A stretch of 64,000 bases of DNA from positions 17,157,501-17,221,500 of the forward strand of contig NC_088355.1 of the NCBI RefSeq assembly GCF_036884655.1, read 5' to 3'. This document shows positions 10,152 through 21,303 of this stretch, piece by piece. Both the position numbers and the translations under genes were made by a program. The notes under the pieces were generated by a model, which was not told the origin of the DNA, made no database searches, and saw only the letters and a program-made list of their open reading frames with translations. Each line of letters opens with the position of its first letter. The stretch's first letter is position 1. The stretch is from Musa acuminata AAA Group (lineage: Eukaryota; Streptophyta; Magnoliopsida; Zingiberales; Musaceae).

Positions 10152-10310
10152 CGGAGAGCCAGGCGGTGGCACCGCCTGGCTGGGCGGTAGCACCGCCCAT
10201 CACCCGAGAGCTAGGCGGTGACACCTCCTGGGCTGGGCGGTTGCACCACCTAGCACCTGAACGCTGGACGGTGGCACCGCTTGGCTGGGCGGTGGCACCG
10301 CCAGCATCGG
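10152..10310 (+). repeat. Palindromic 15-mer array, SV-B 5' LTR
   Basis: Six units of the GGCGGT-N3-ACCGCC type (for example GGCGGTGGCACCGCC), spaced by short GCTGGGC-like linkers and ending about 55 bp before the TATA box. The counterpart in the 3' LTR lies at about 18330-18475. Confidence 0.85.
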
Positions 10311-10364
10311 GAACCCAAAGAGAATTCAAATTTTGGAGCCCAAAATTTGAATCCTCTTGAGGCC

Positions 10365-10372
10365 TATAAATA
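10365..10372 (+). promoter_or_regulatory. TATA box of the SV-B 5' LTR
   Basis: TATAAATA in GAGGCCTATAAATACCCC, followed by about 490 bp of R/U5. The same context recurs in sister LTRs. Confidence 0.8.
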
Positions 10373-10600
10373 CCCCTCAAATCTCAGCTGAGATCACAAC
10401 TTTTGAGAAGCATTTGATTGAGAGAAAAGTCTTAGAAAGTCTTGTTTTCAATTTGCTAGAGAGTTCTCCTCCTTCTTTCTTATTGAAATCTTGTAAGAGG
10501 TTGAACTGCTTTTAAAAGGTTGTAAGAGGGGTACGTACCCTTCCATTTCAAGAGATTTGCTAGTGGAAGGTGGGAGCCTCATCAAAGAGGGGCCTCGCAA

Positions 10601-10628
10601 GTGGATGTAGGTCATGTGACCGAACCAC
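10601..10628 (+). promoter_or_regulatory. U5 hairpin, SV-B 5' LTR
   Basis: GTGGATGTAGGTCA paired with TGACCGAACCAC around a very short loop. The 3' LTR copy lies at about 18780-18808. It is conserved across all Sirevirus LTRs in the window. Confidence 0.6.
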
Positions 10629-10863
10629 TCTAAAATCAAGCGTAATCTCTGGTTTGCATTTCATTATCGCTATTTACATTACTGCAAACCTTCTTATATG
10701 CATTAGTTCCTTATTACCTTTGCTGCGTAACTCTAAGAATACGTTTTCAAGTTAAGCTTTTCAAGTTCCGTTCTTATCGCACGAAAGATTTTTCTAAAAC
10801 CGAAGTTTTAATCCGCTGCACTAATTCATCCCCCCCTCTTAGTGCCGCTCCGATCCTAACAAG

Positions 10864-10881
10864 TGGTATCAGAGCAAGGTT
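10864..10881 (+). other. SV-B primer-binding site (initiator tRNA-Met)
   Basis: TGGTATCAGAGCAAGGTT, complementary to the 3' end of initiator tRNA-Met, two bases after the LTR. Confidence 0.95.
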
Positions 10882-10913
10882 ATCTCTCATATTTGGTTTA
10901 ATACCCAAGAGAG

Positions 10914-12479
10914 ATGGCTTGCTCCGGCATGTAAGAGGGCCATTCTATTGCACGACCACCTTTGTTTAATGGGTCGGATTACATATATTGGAAGACTCGC
11001 ATGAGGATCTTCCTCATTTCTATGGACTTTTAGCTTTAGTCTATTGTCGAGAATGGATTTCAAAAATCTTCTCTTCTGATGAGCGAATGGAATGAATCGG
11101 AGAAGAAGGTTTTTGCTTTAAATGCAAAGGCTATGAATGCCTTGTTTTGTGCACTAGACAAAAACGAATTTAATCGTGTTTCAATTTGTGATTCGGCTTT
11201 TGATATTTGGAGAACTCTTGAGGTCACTCATGAAGGCACTAGCCGAGTGAAAGAGTCCAAAATCAACATCCTTGTGCACTCTTACGAACTTTTCCGAATG
11301 AAACCAAGTGAGTCCATCGGAGACATGTACACCCGGTTTACGGATGTCATCAATGGACTCAAAGCTCTTGGTAAAGATTTTACTAACTTTGAACTAGTAA
11401 CTAAAATCTTAAAATCCCTCCCTAAAAGTTGGAATCCAAAAGTTATGGCCATTCAAGAGGCCAAAGACCTTAAAGCATTCCCTCTTGAATAACTCATTGG
11501 GTCTCTAATGACCTACGAAATGACATGTCAAGCTCATGACGAGCTCGAGAACCCCCTTCCAAAGAACAGGAAGGATATGGCACTCAAATCACAAGAAGAC
11601 CACTTGAAAGGAACATCAAGTGATGAGGATAGTGACAATGACATTGCACTTTTGACTCAAAATTTTAAAAAATATTTAAGAAAGAACAAATTTAAAAATA
11701 ATATAAAAAATAAATTTGAACAAAAGAAGGACCAAGTGATTTGCTATGAATGCAAAAAATCGGGACACTACAAGAACGATTGTCCTCAAGCCAAAAAGAG
11801 GACATCAAAGAAGAAGGCGCTCAAGGCAACGTGGGATGATTCAAGCGTATCCGAAGAAGAGGAGTCCAACACCGAGCAAGTTGCTCATTACGCGCTAATG
11901 GCTTTAGGAGAAGAGGTATGTGATTTATTTAATGAAGATTTATCTTTTGAAGAACTCTCTATCGCCTTTCATGAATTATTTGATGAATGTAGAACTGTTA
12001 GCAAGAAGTTAAGTATCTTAAAGAAAGAGTATGCTTTGCTACAAGAAAAGTTTGATAATCTTCAAACTCCTCCATGCTATAAGTGTGAGCATTTAGAAGC
12101 AATACAAAATGAAAATTTGCTTCTTAAAGAAACCTTAAACAAGTTTAAGGTTGGTAGCAAAGGATTAGATATGATCCTTGCACACAAGGGTCACATCGCA
12201 AATAGAAATGGAATTGGATTTGTAAAAGGATTACATCAAAATCCTAGCACTTTCATAAAAGGACCTACATTACATGTTTCCTCTTATATGAAATGCAACT
12301 TCTATTGCAAATCCGGACATATTTCCTACAAATGTCCATTTAGGAAAATGAGCTCACAAAAATTAATATGGGTTCCTAAAGGAACTATAAAGGATTCAAT
12401 AATAAATAGCAAAGTTAGTGGGTCAATTTTTGAGGCACCCAAAATCAAATGGATACCTAAAAATCATCCTCTTTTGTAG
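10914..12479 (+). pseudogene. gag: SV-B gag, broken by stop codons
   Basis: In one continuous frame of 522 codons it aligns throughout with the intact SV-A gag. It is interrupted by TAA at 10932-10934, two TAG codons near 11029-11037 and TAA at 11490-11492. Domains: the copia Gag N-terminal region (to about 12 kb), a CCHC knuckle (CYECKKSGHYKNDC), an acidic and helical stretch, and a second knuckle (CNFYCKSGHISYKC). It ends at TAG 12477-12479, and protease continues in the same frame after that stop. No frameshift is seen, so decay is by point mutation only. Confidence 0.9.
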
Positions 12480-12850
12480 ACAAACTCACAAGCTAGGAGC
12501 AAGAGATGGTATCTCGATAGTGGATGCTCAAGACATATGACTGGAGATCCATCTCATTTCTCTATGCTCACTAGCAAAGAAGAAGGGTACGTTACCTTCG
12601 TAGACATTAACAAAGGCAAAATCATTGGCAAGGGAACTATTGGTAACAAATTTAGTTTTTCCATTGATGATGTTTTACTAGTTGATGGATTGAAACACAA
12701 TCTCTTAAGTTTAGTCAACTATGCGATAAAGGTTATATCGTTAGATTTGAATCAAATATGTGCATTATTGAAAAACCAAATCATAACATGACTATGATTG
12801 CGTTAAAATAAAATAATGTCTATACCATCAATCTTGATGAACTAAGTAAT
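12480..12850 (+). pseudogene. SV-B protease region
   Basis: Directly after the gag stop and in the same frame comes RWYLDSGCSRHMTGDPSHF, the DSG active site of a copia aspartic protease, then the IIGKGTIG and LLVDGLKHNLLS motifs normal for this domain. The frame is lost near 12720-12790 (shift, then TGA), before the integrase zinc-binding domain. Confidence 0.85.
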
Positions 12851-13790
12851 GAAATGTGTTTCTCCATCGTAAATGATGATGCTTGGCTTTGGCATAGGAG
12901 ATTAGGTCATGCAAGCATGAAAACAATATCTAAAATCTCATCTCAAGAATTAGTACGAGGGATTCCGAATATGAAGTTTATTAAGGATAAGGTATGCGAT
13001 GCATGTCAACTAGGCAAACAAATAAAAACAAGCTTCAAACCAAAAAATCAAATTAGCACCACTAGACCATTACAATTGATCCATTTGGACTTATTTGGAC
13101 TAATTGATACAACAAGTTTAGGTGGAAGCAAATATGCTTTTGTGATTGTGGATGACTACTCTAGATACACTTGGACCTATTTCTTAGCTCACAAAAGTGA
13201 TTGCTTCAAGTGTTTCTCTAAATTTTGTAAACTCACTCAAAACGAAAAAGGCTTCATGATTTCATCAATTCGTAGTGATCACGGTGGTGAATTCCAAAAC
13301 CATAACTTTCAAAATTTTTGCTAAGTTAATGGGTACAATCACAACTTCTCAACTCCAAGAAATCCTCAACAAAATGGAGTAGTTGAAAGGAAAAATAGAA
13401 ACCTACAAGAAATGGCAAGAACTATGTTAAATGAACATAGTTTACCCAAATATTTTTGGGCCGAAGCCGTAAATACGGCTTGTTACATCATAAATAGGGT
13501 CCTGATAAGACCATCTTTATCAAAAACTCCCTATGAATTATGAAATAAAAAAAACCAAATATTTCTTATTTTAAAGTTTTTGGTTGTAAATGCTTCATCT
13601 TAAATGAAAAGGATGCCCTAGATAAATTTGATGCTAAATCCGATGAAGGCATTTTTCTTGGTTACTCCTCCGTTTCTAAGGCCTTTCGTGTCTTCAACAA
13701 AAGGACCTTAGTAATAGAAGAGTCTATTCATGTAGTTTTTCATGAAATTTCTGATTTAAAGAATAATAATTTTGATGATGATCTTGGTTT
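12851..13790 (+). pseudogene. SV-B integrase region
   Basis: Zinc-binding HHCC segment (LWHRRLGH...CDACQLGK) near 12880-13020, then the DDE core (LDLFG...IVDDYSRYTW...RSDHGGEF...NGVVERKNR) to about 13400, then the KVFGCK and LGYSS-type C-terminal copia motifs. It is broken by TAA near 13322, TGA near 13541 and a frameshift at a poly-A run near 13545. Integrase inserts the element cDNA; this copy is non-functional. Confidence 0.85.
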
Positions 13791-15516
13791 TGATAATTTG
13801 AATTTAAACGAACCCCCTCCTCAAAATAGCCATTTGAATGCATCTTCTTCCGAAATTTCTTTACCCAAAGAATGGAAGTATGTAGATGCTCATCCAAAGG
13901 AGCTAATTATAGGAGATACAACAAAAGGGGTTCAAACTCGTTCTTCTTTCAAGAATTTTTGTGCTAACGCCGCTTTCCTTTCTCAAATTGAACCTAAATG
14001 CATTGACGAAGCCTTAAAAGATGATTTTTGGGTCATTGCAATGCAAGAAGAATTGAACCAATTTGAGAGGAATGAGGTATAGAAGCTTGTTCCTAGACCA
14101 AGTGACCACTTAGTCATAGGTACTAAGTGGGTCTTTAGAAACAAGCAAGACGAAAATGGTATCGTGGTTAGAAACAAGGCTAGATTAGTGGCCAAAGGTT
14201 TCAACCAAGAAGAAGGTATCGATTACGAAGAAACCTTCGCTCTTGTGGCTCGATTAGAAGCCATAAGGATGCTCCTTGCCTATGCTAGTAGTAATAATTT
14301 TAAACTATTTCAAATGGATGTCAAAAGTACTTTCTTAAATGGTTTTATTTCCGAAGAAGTATATATCGAACAACCTCCCGGATTTGAAAATTCTCTTCTT
14401 CCTAATCATGTATTCAAATTGACTAAAGCTCTCTATGGCTTGAAACAAGTTCCTAGAGCTTGGTTTGAAAGGCTTAGTTCCTTTCTTATTTTAAATAATT
14501 TTACTAAAGGCAAGGTTGATACTACATTATTTATCAAACATTTTGAAAATAATTTTCTTATTGTGCAAATTTATGTTGACGATATTATTTTTGGCTCTTC
14601 GGATGAATCACTATGTGAATCATTTGCTAAATGTATGAGTCATGAATTTGAAATGAGTTTAATGGGTGAATTAACTTTCTTTTTAGGATTACAAATCAAA
14701 CAACTTAGTGATGGTATATTTCTTAACCAATCCAAATATACATTAGAATTATTAAAATGATTTAACATGGATAATTCAAAAGAAATAAACACCCCTATGA
14801 GTACTGCGACTAAGTTAGATATGGATGAAAATAGTGAAAATTTTGATCAAAAAACATATAGGGGAATGATAGGTAGTCTACTCTACCTCACCGCGACTAG
14901 ACCAGATATTATGTTTAGTGTAGGACTTTACGCTAGGTTTCAATCTAATCCTAAATTATCTCATCTGAAGAGTGTTAAAAGAATATTTAGGTATCTTAAA
15001 GGAACTCCAAATTTAGGATTGTGGTATCCAAAATCTGAAAAATTCGATCTAATAGCTTACGCAGATGCCGATTTTGGCGGATGCAGGATAGATAGAAAAA
15101 GCACATCCGGAACATGCCAATTTTTAGGACATGCACTTGTTTCTTGGACTTCCAAGAAACAAAATTCAGTTGCACTATCTACGACGGAAGCCGAATACAT
15201 TGATGCAAGTGCATGTTGTGCACAAGTCATTTGGATGAAAAATACATTAGAAGACTATGGAATTCACTTTAAAAACATTCTCATAAAATGTGATAATACT
15301 AGTGTCATATGTCTTACTAAAAATCCAATTCTGCACTCTAGAACTAAGCACATCGACGTTAGGCATCATTTCATACGCGATCATGTCCTTAACAATGATG
15401 TTGTTCTAGAATTCATTGACACAAAGCATCAATTAGCAGATATATTTACAAAAGCTTTGAACGAAGATCAATTTGAATTCATTAGAAGGGAATTAAGCAT
15501 GTTAAATTGTCCCTAA
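13791..15516 (+). pseudogene. SV-B reverse transcriptase and RNase H region
   Basis: Copia RT with [19 protein letters not shown] and the YVDD active site (near 14570), [11 protein letters not shown], then RNase H with YADADF, LSTTEAEYI and TKHIDVRHHF. It ends at the normal pol C terminus (RRELSMLNCP-stop). Disruptions are TAG at 14080-14082, in a codon that is Trp in SV-C, and TGA at about 14758-14760. Apart from these the frame is well kept over about 570 codons. Confidence 0.9.
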
Positions 15517-16048
15517 AATGAGCTTCACGAAAAATGACTCGTCCTTTTCCTTTCTTTTGTGGATTTGATTTCTTTCTTCTTCGTCAATTCAAAATGATCC
15601 ATTAAAGTATAACTTATGATCTTGAGGGAAGAAGCTAAACAAAAGGGAGGAAGAAAAAAATTTTTCTTTCCTCCGCGGGATGCCAGCGGTGGCACCGCCA
15701 GATCCGGCGGTTGCACCGCCTAGCGCTCGGGCACCAGGCGGTGACACCGCTCGGTTTGGCGGTGGCACCGACCGAGCAACCCTTATTAACCCGAGGGGTT
15801 AGGGCCGGCGGTGACACCGCCCCCAACCCGAAAAAAAGGCTCTCAAAACCCTCTCCCATTCCCTCTAAACCTCATTCTAACTCTTAGAAGCATTGGAGAA
15901 GGATTCTTGGTGGTCCAAGCTTTCCATCTCTCAACATAATCTCCATAAGGTAACACTTGAAATCCCTCTTTTTGGTATCCCATTCCCTCTTTTCTTTCCT
16001 CTTTCCCTTGCTTATTTTTCACAATTTCATCATCATCTTGTCTAGATA
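15517..16048 (+). promoter_or_regulatory. Leader between pol and ORF3 with palindromic array and possible intron
   Basis: About 530 bp without ORF. It includes a cluster of GGCGGTG-N-CACCGCC palindromes (about 15675-15825) like those upstream of the LTR TATA boxes, then a pyrimidine-rich stretch with a plausible splice donor (AAG|GTAACAC, 15950) and acceptor (TTGTCTAG, ending 16045), a 96-bp candidate intron just before the ORF3 ATG. No clear TATA box is seen. A separate transcript for ORF3 is a hypothesis only. Confidence 0.5.
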
Positions 16049-17143
16049 ATGGCTCCTAAGAGATCAAAAGGAAAACGGATTGAAGGAGATTCATTTGACT
16101 ATGATCTTTTTAGATCAAAAGAGGTAGCCCTTAGCTTTCCAAAATTTGAAACACGATGTATCCATAAGGGAAAATACGTTGATCTAGATGAACTAGAGGA
16201 CTTAGAACCCATAAGGTGGTTTGCACACCTAGAAGCTCTACCTCTACTACAAATAGATGAACCAATCTATTCGCGATTAGTTAGATTGTTCTATGCCAAC
16301 CTATATGAGGACAACGATAGCCTAAGCACTTACCTTCTAGGAACACCCATTAGAATATTTGACAGCACTATTTGTGAGCTAATTGGCATAATTGAAAAAG
16401 ATAGGGGATGCTATTTTAAAGGTAAATGGGACGTCAACACAATAGGAGCAATCTATACCGAAGCCGTAGAAACAATTTTTGCAAATCCAAACCTTGACTT
16501 CCTACCCAAGAGCTGTGAACACTTACTGCCTTTCAACTCTAAAATTCTTCATCACATTATCACAAGCATCATATTCCCCAAACAATTTCATCTTGACGAA
16601 ATAAGTCAAATAGAGATAGGAACCATGTATTGGATTATGACCGGTCAGCATAATTGTTTTGGGTACTTAATTCGCCAACACATGTAGGATATTATGGCTA
16701 AAGATACTATATTGTCATATGGGAGGTTAATCACTAGATTTCTTCATGTCTATAACATTTGCATTCCACTCGATGAAGAATCTATTCAAAATGATCGATA
16801 TAACATAATAAATAAAAACCTACTGAAAAGACTTAGGTGCACTTTTAGCAATGACATATGGGTTAGGCAGCCTAGAAGGACGGATCCAATTCCTCAACCA
16901 ATAGAACACCCCGAAACACCAATTCTTATGGGAAATGAATCTCCTCCTCCTAGTCCCTTTGGCACAGCACCTTCAGCTCCTGTTTCCTCCTCTGAAGATC
17001 TCATTATGGCGGAACTGTCTCAAATCAAATCTCAGCAAGTACAAATTCAGAATCAACAAGTTGAAATTTTGAAGACACTACAACAAATGAATGAAAAAAT
17101 AGATATCCTGTATCAGCACTGTGGGTTACCTCCTAAGGATTAA
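16049..17143 (+). pseudogene. SV-B ORF3: plant-transposon-protein domain with C-terminal coiled coil, one stop
   Basis: A 364-codon frame broken only by TAG at 16685-16687 (parts of 212 and 149 codons, same frame). The N terminus is basic (MAPKRSKGKR). Core motifs FYANL, STYLLGTPIRIF, GCYFKGKW and LSYGRLITRF recall the 'putative plant transposon protein' domain found in many plant repeat ORFs; this is a match from memory of the pattern, not a search. A Pro-rich segment follows (near residues 275-310), then a Gln/Glu-rich heptad-like C terminus (SQIKSQQVQIQNQQVEIL). It occupies the place of the env-like ORF of Sireviruses. Function unknown. SV-A carries its N-terminal half fused to RT. Confidence 0.7.
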
Positions 17144-17792
17144 ACTGATGTATCTTTTTATTCTGTTCTGTTTGCTTTTAACAACAAGTTCAAAGTTTGT
17201 CATCGATTGAACGATAACTGATCCTTCCTTTTAGATAACTACTGCGTTGATCTGCATAAATGATGATGTCTTTTGGATAAACTATTTCTGGCAAATTTGA
17301 ATGATGAACTTTGGTTCCTATTAAATGCTAAACCTTTTTTCTATGATCATCAATTAGCTGGCTTGTCTCTTTTTGTTGATGACAAAGGGGGAGAAGTGAT
17401 GACTAAGTGATGACTTACACCATAACAATAGCATGACTTATATGAATTACAAAAACTTGTGTGATATGAATGTCTTATATGCCTTGCAAAATCCTTGAAA
17501 ATATCGCAAGATTGATTGATCATATTCAAGGCATGCCTTACATTTACATCATGAAATTCATGTTGAAAATCTTTATCTTCTATCGTAGTAAAAATTGTCT
17601 CTTATCCTGATTTTCATCGAAGTTTTGTATTTACTATTGCTTAATGAGAATGACGATAAGTTCTACGGTTAGAACTTATCGATTTATGCTTGAATTATAT
17701 GGATGGAATTCAAGTGTTTTCATCTTCTCATAATATGGCATATAGATAGGGGGAGTTATGTTTAACTCCGTCATCAATTGATTGTCATCATC
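17144..17792 (+). other. SV-B 3' non-coding region
   Basis: AT-rich stretch between ORF3 and the polypurine tract. It includes an extra purine motif in the context GTTGATGACAAAGGGGGAGA (about 17376-17395). The segment ending in GGGGGAGTTA(A)...TCAATTGATTGTCATCATC just before the tract is shared by most Sireviruses here. No gene. Confidence 0.8.
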
Positions 17793-17806
17793 AAAAAGGG
17801 GGAGAT
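17793..17806 (+). other. SV-B polypurine tract
   Basis: AAAAAGGGGGAGAT immediately before the 3' LTR; plus-strand priming site. Confidence 0.93.
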
Positions 17807-19040
17807 TGTTGAATCATGGATTTTGATGATGAAATCAATTGATGGGTTAATTGATCTAATCCATATTATTGAGTTAAGTGTGCAGGATTAACTACGATAA
17901 CCAGAAAACACAAAGCAAGAATACCGGAGTCAAGATCGATGTACGTTTAAGAGTCCGAAGAATCGTCGGAGATGCTGCCGGAACCAACCGAGAAAAAATC
18001 GGGAACCTATCGGAATTTTCGGAAGTTCACCGAAGAGATCGTCGGAGGTTCACGGAGATCACCGAGAAGGCTCGGCTACTCGTTAAAGTCATCACAAGAT
18101 CGGGAGCTTGATGGAAGTCCGTCGGAAGAAGTTCGTCGGAAAGCTCGCCGAAACAAGACTCGAAGTTCGCGGTTGAAAGCTTGCTTAGGATGTGTTTTTG
18201 TTATGTAGTTCACTTGTAATTAGGATTAGGATTAAGAGATAATCCTATATCCTGGTTAGGGGCCAACTGGGCCCAAAGTCAGATATGGTTTGGGCTAAAA
18301 TTAAGCCAAACCAGTGAAATCGGAGAGCCAGGCGGTGGCACCGCCTGGCTGGGCGGTAGCACCGCCCAGCACCTGAGAGTTGGGCGGTGACACCTCCTGG
18401 GCTAGGCGGTTGCACCACCCAGCACCCGAACGCTGGACGGTGGCACCGCTTGGCTGGGCGGTGGCACCGCCAGCATCGGGAACCCAAAGCGAATTCAAAT
18501 TTTGGAGCCCAAAATTTGAATCCTCTTGAGGCCTATAAATACCCCTCAAATCTCAACTGAGATTACAACTTTTGAGAAGCATTTGATTGAGAGAAACGTC
18601 TTAGAAAGTCTTAGCAAGTCTTGTTTTCAATTTGCTAGAGAGTTCTCCTCCTTCTTTCTTATTGAAATCTTGTAAGAGGTTGAACTGCTTGTAAAAGGTT
18701 GTTAGAGGGGTACTTACCCTTCCATTTCAAGAGATTTGCTAGTGGAAGGTGGGAGCCTCATCGAAGAGGGGCCTCACAAGTGGATGTAGGTCATTTGACC
18801 GAACCACTCTAAAATCAGGCGTAATCTCTAGTTTACATTTCATTATCGCTATTTACATTACTGCAAACCTTCTTACATGCATTAGTTCCTTATTACCTTT
18901 GCTGCGCAACTCTAAGAATACATTTTCAAGTTAAGCTTTTCAAGTTTCGTTCTTATCGTACGAAAGATTTTTCTAAAACCGAAGTTTTAATCCGCTGCAC
19001 TAATTCACCCCCCCCTCTTAGTGCCACTCCGATCCTAACA
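17807..19040 (+). repeat. SV-B 3' LTR (1234 bp)
   Basis: Starts TGTTGAATCATGG and ends CCTAACA, then the duplicated GTTTA. It has a palindromic array at about 18330-18475, a TATA-like box in GGCCTATAAATACCCC near 18534, and the U5 hairpin at about 18780-18808. Confidence 0.95.
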
Positions 19041-19254
19041 GTTTAGAGCTTGTAAAGTTTGTTTATAATTTGCATTGTTTATGAAGTGTTTCCTGGAATA
19101 TTTGCTTGTAGATCCCGAGTTAGGCGTTTTCTCTAACCCGTTTTCTCTTTTGTAGGTCCTAAGGGACCATGGGAGGCTTCGGGGAGGCTGACCTTTACGG
19201 ACGGACACGCAAGGGTGCCGCATGACTTAAGCAAAACCAGCTAAGTCCATAATA
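19041..19254 (+). repeat. GY-1 3' LTR, second part
   Basis: Continues the gypsy LTR after SV-B; the first five bases repeat GTTTA. The tail (CATGACTTAAGC...CAGCTAAGTCC) is typical of plant gypsy LTR ends. The exact end near 19254 is inferred from where Sirevirus LTR sequence begins. Confidence 0.55.
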
Positions 19255-20105
19255 ACTTGGCCACTTAGAGCCATGCCAGGCAGTGGTAGCGCCTAGGGTG
19301 GGCGGTGGAACTTCTTGAGGCTCAGCCTTCCAGGTGGTCCGGGCGATGGTACCGCCTAGGTTGGGCGGTGGTACCATTGATAGTTAATGCCGCTAGGCAG
19401 TTGTACCCCCCTATCAAGCAATGGTACTACTAGAGCCCAGTCTCCGAGGCTCTGTCAAGCGGTAGGACTGCCAGAGTAGGTGGTGATACCGCCTAGTGTC
19501 AGAGTGTCAAGAGGTGGTACCGCTCAATACTGGTGGTGGTACCGCCAGTACCCCGGAAACTTAGGATGAGACACTTTTTAGTTCCAATTTTAAAGTCATT
19601 GTGGCCTATAAAAACCCCACTCTTTTCTGCATGAGATAGCAACAAAGTGTGAACAAAATCTTGAAGTGTTGGGGTATGAAAGTATTGTAAAAGTGCTAAG
19701 TGTCCTCCTCCCTTTCTAAGTCTTGTGATCATTTAAGTGAGGTATGAGGTTTGTAAGGGTTGCCACCTAAATTCAAAAAAGGAGAAAGTATTGTAAGAAG
19801 GTGGTTAATCTTTGCCTATTGAAGGAAGAGTATTAGTGGACGCCAGTGACCTCGACAGAAGAGGAATCAGAAGTGGACCTAGGTCACAACGACCGAACCA
19901 CTATAAATCTAGTGTGTTCTTTCCTTACTACATACTTTCATTACTTAGTTGCACTCTGCATTGTTCATTTAATTTAAGTCAATATCTTCTCGATACGATT
20001 TCTTCGTTACGTTTTTATCAACTAGGAAAGATTTAAAATCACAATCATAATTTTAATCGCTGCACTAATTCACCCCTCTCTCTTAGTGTCGTATTGATCC
20101 TAATA
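19255..20105 (+). repeat. SV-C 5' LTR, 5'-truncated
   Basis: Matches the 3' LTR of SV-C from its palindromic array onward (about 19275-19550, units of GGCGGT-GGT-ACCGCC type). TATAAAAA at 19607-19614 and the U5 hairpin at about 19873-19902 are present. It ends CCTAATA, a mutated CCTAACA. A degenerate primer site follows (TATTAGAGTATGG). Confidence 0.85.
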
Positions 20106-20155
20106 ATTTATATTAGAGTATGGTTACCCTTAATTTGGCTTAAAACCCAAGAGAG

Positions 20156-21303
20156 ATGACTTTTACTAGCAATCATGAGGGTCATTCTATCACATGTCCT
20201 CCCATGTTCAATGAAATGGATTACATATATTGAAAAACTAGAATGAGGATTTTCTTGATTTCTATGGATTTTGAGTTATGAAATATCATTGAAAACGGAT
20301 TTCAAAAGCCTTTTCTTCTAATGAACGATTGGAATGATTTGGAGAAGAAGACTTTCTCTTTGAATTGTGCTTTAGATAAAAATGAATTCAATTGAGTTTC
20401 TATTTATGAAATGAATTATAACATTTGACATACACTTGAAATCACACATAAAGGCACGAGTAGGGTTAAGGAGTCAAAAATCAATCTTTTGGTTCATAGT
20501 TATGAATTGTTTCGCATAAAACCAAGCGAGACCATTAGAAACATAAACACTTGGTTTATAAATGTCGTCAATTGTCTAAAAGCACTTGGTAAATTTTTTT
20601 TTAATTTTGAACTTGTTAACCAGATATTAAGATCCCTTCCAAAGAGTTGGGATTCTAAAGTTACTGTAATTCAAGAAGTTAAGGACTTAAACAACTTTTC
20701 GCTCGATGAACTTATCGGGTCTTTGATGACCTACAAAATGACATGCAATGCATATGAAGAACTTGAGAACAACCTTCCAAAGAATAGGAAGGATTTGATA
20801 CTTAGAACTCAAAAATATCACTTGAGAGAAAACTCAAATGAAGATGATGACTTGATACTTCTAACAAGAAATTTTAAAAAATTCATAAAAAGGAACAAAA
20901 ATAAACATGATATTAAAAACAAGAATTAAAGATGCTTAAAAAGGAAAATTTGATACTTCATGAAACCTTAGAAAATTTTGAAATAGGAAGCAAATCCTTA
21001 AACATGATCCTTACAAAAAGGAGAAGAGATGGAATCAGTTTTGTGAGTACCACTCACCAAAAGCCAACCATCTTTGTTAAAGGCTTAACTTTACATGTTT
21101 CACCCTGAAACAAATGTAACTTTTATTGTAAATTTGGACATTATACTCATAAATATCCATTTAAGAGGTATAGTCCACATAAGCTAATTTGAGTCCCTAA
21201 AGAAACCATAAATGACTCAATGCAAAATGACAAGTTAGGTAGATCAATTAATGAGGCATGTAGAATCAAATGAGTACATAAAAGAAAACCTCCTTTCTTG
21301 TAG
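20156..21303 (+). pseudogene. gag: SV-C gag, decayed
   Basis: The start (MTFTSNHEGHSITCPPMF) aligns with the SV-A gag, followed by many stops and an internal loss around the NAKAMNALF segment. A readable stretch at 20489-20929 covers the SYELFR to RNKNKH part. The first zinc knuckle and about 100 codons after it are deleted near 20930. The second knuckle is degraded (CNFYCKFGHYTHKY, near 21117). It ends FL-TAG, as in SV-B. Confidence 0.8.

Larger units (their letters stand above)
9638..10861 (+). repeat. SV-B 5' LTR (1224 bp)
   Basis: TGTTGAATCTCGG to CCTAACA. It contains palindromic units at about 10152-10310, TATAAATA at 10365-10372, the U5 hairpin at about 10601-10628 and a C-rich run just before the end. 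The primer site follows two bases later. Confidence 0.95.
9638..19040 (+). mobile_element. SV-B: full-length Sirevirus with gag, pol and ORF3
   Basis: 9403 bp, bounded by 5-bp direct repeats GTTTA (9633-9637 and 19041-19045). LTRs are 9638-10861 and 17807-19040. They differ at roughly 40 positions plus a 10-bp indel by eye, about 3.5 percent. Order: LTR, primer site, gag, PR, IN, RT, RNase H, ORF3, polypurine tract, LTR. All coding parts carry stops or frameshifts, so the copy is dead, but the full architecture is readable and serves as the reference for the other copies here. Confidence 0.95.

Noticed and set aside
18301..18549. Small frames on the minus strand in the palindromic arrays (also near 10132-10380)
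   Set aside because: Repeated Gly/Ala/Thr-type words from GC-rich palindromes; antisense to the element and inside an LTR.
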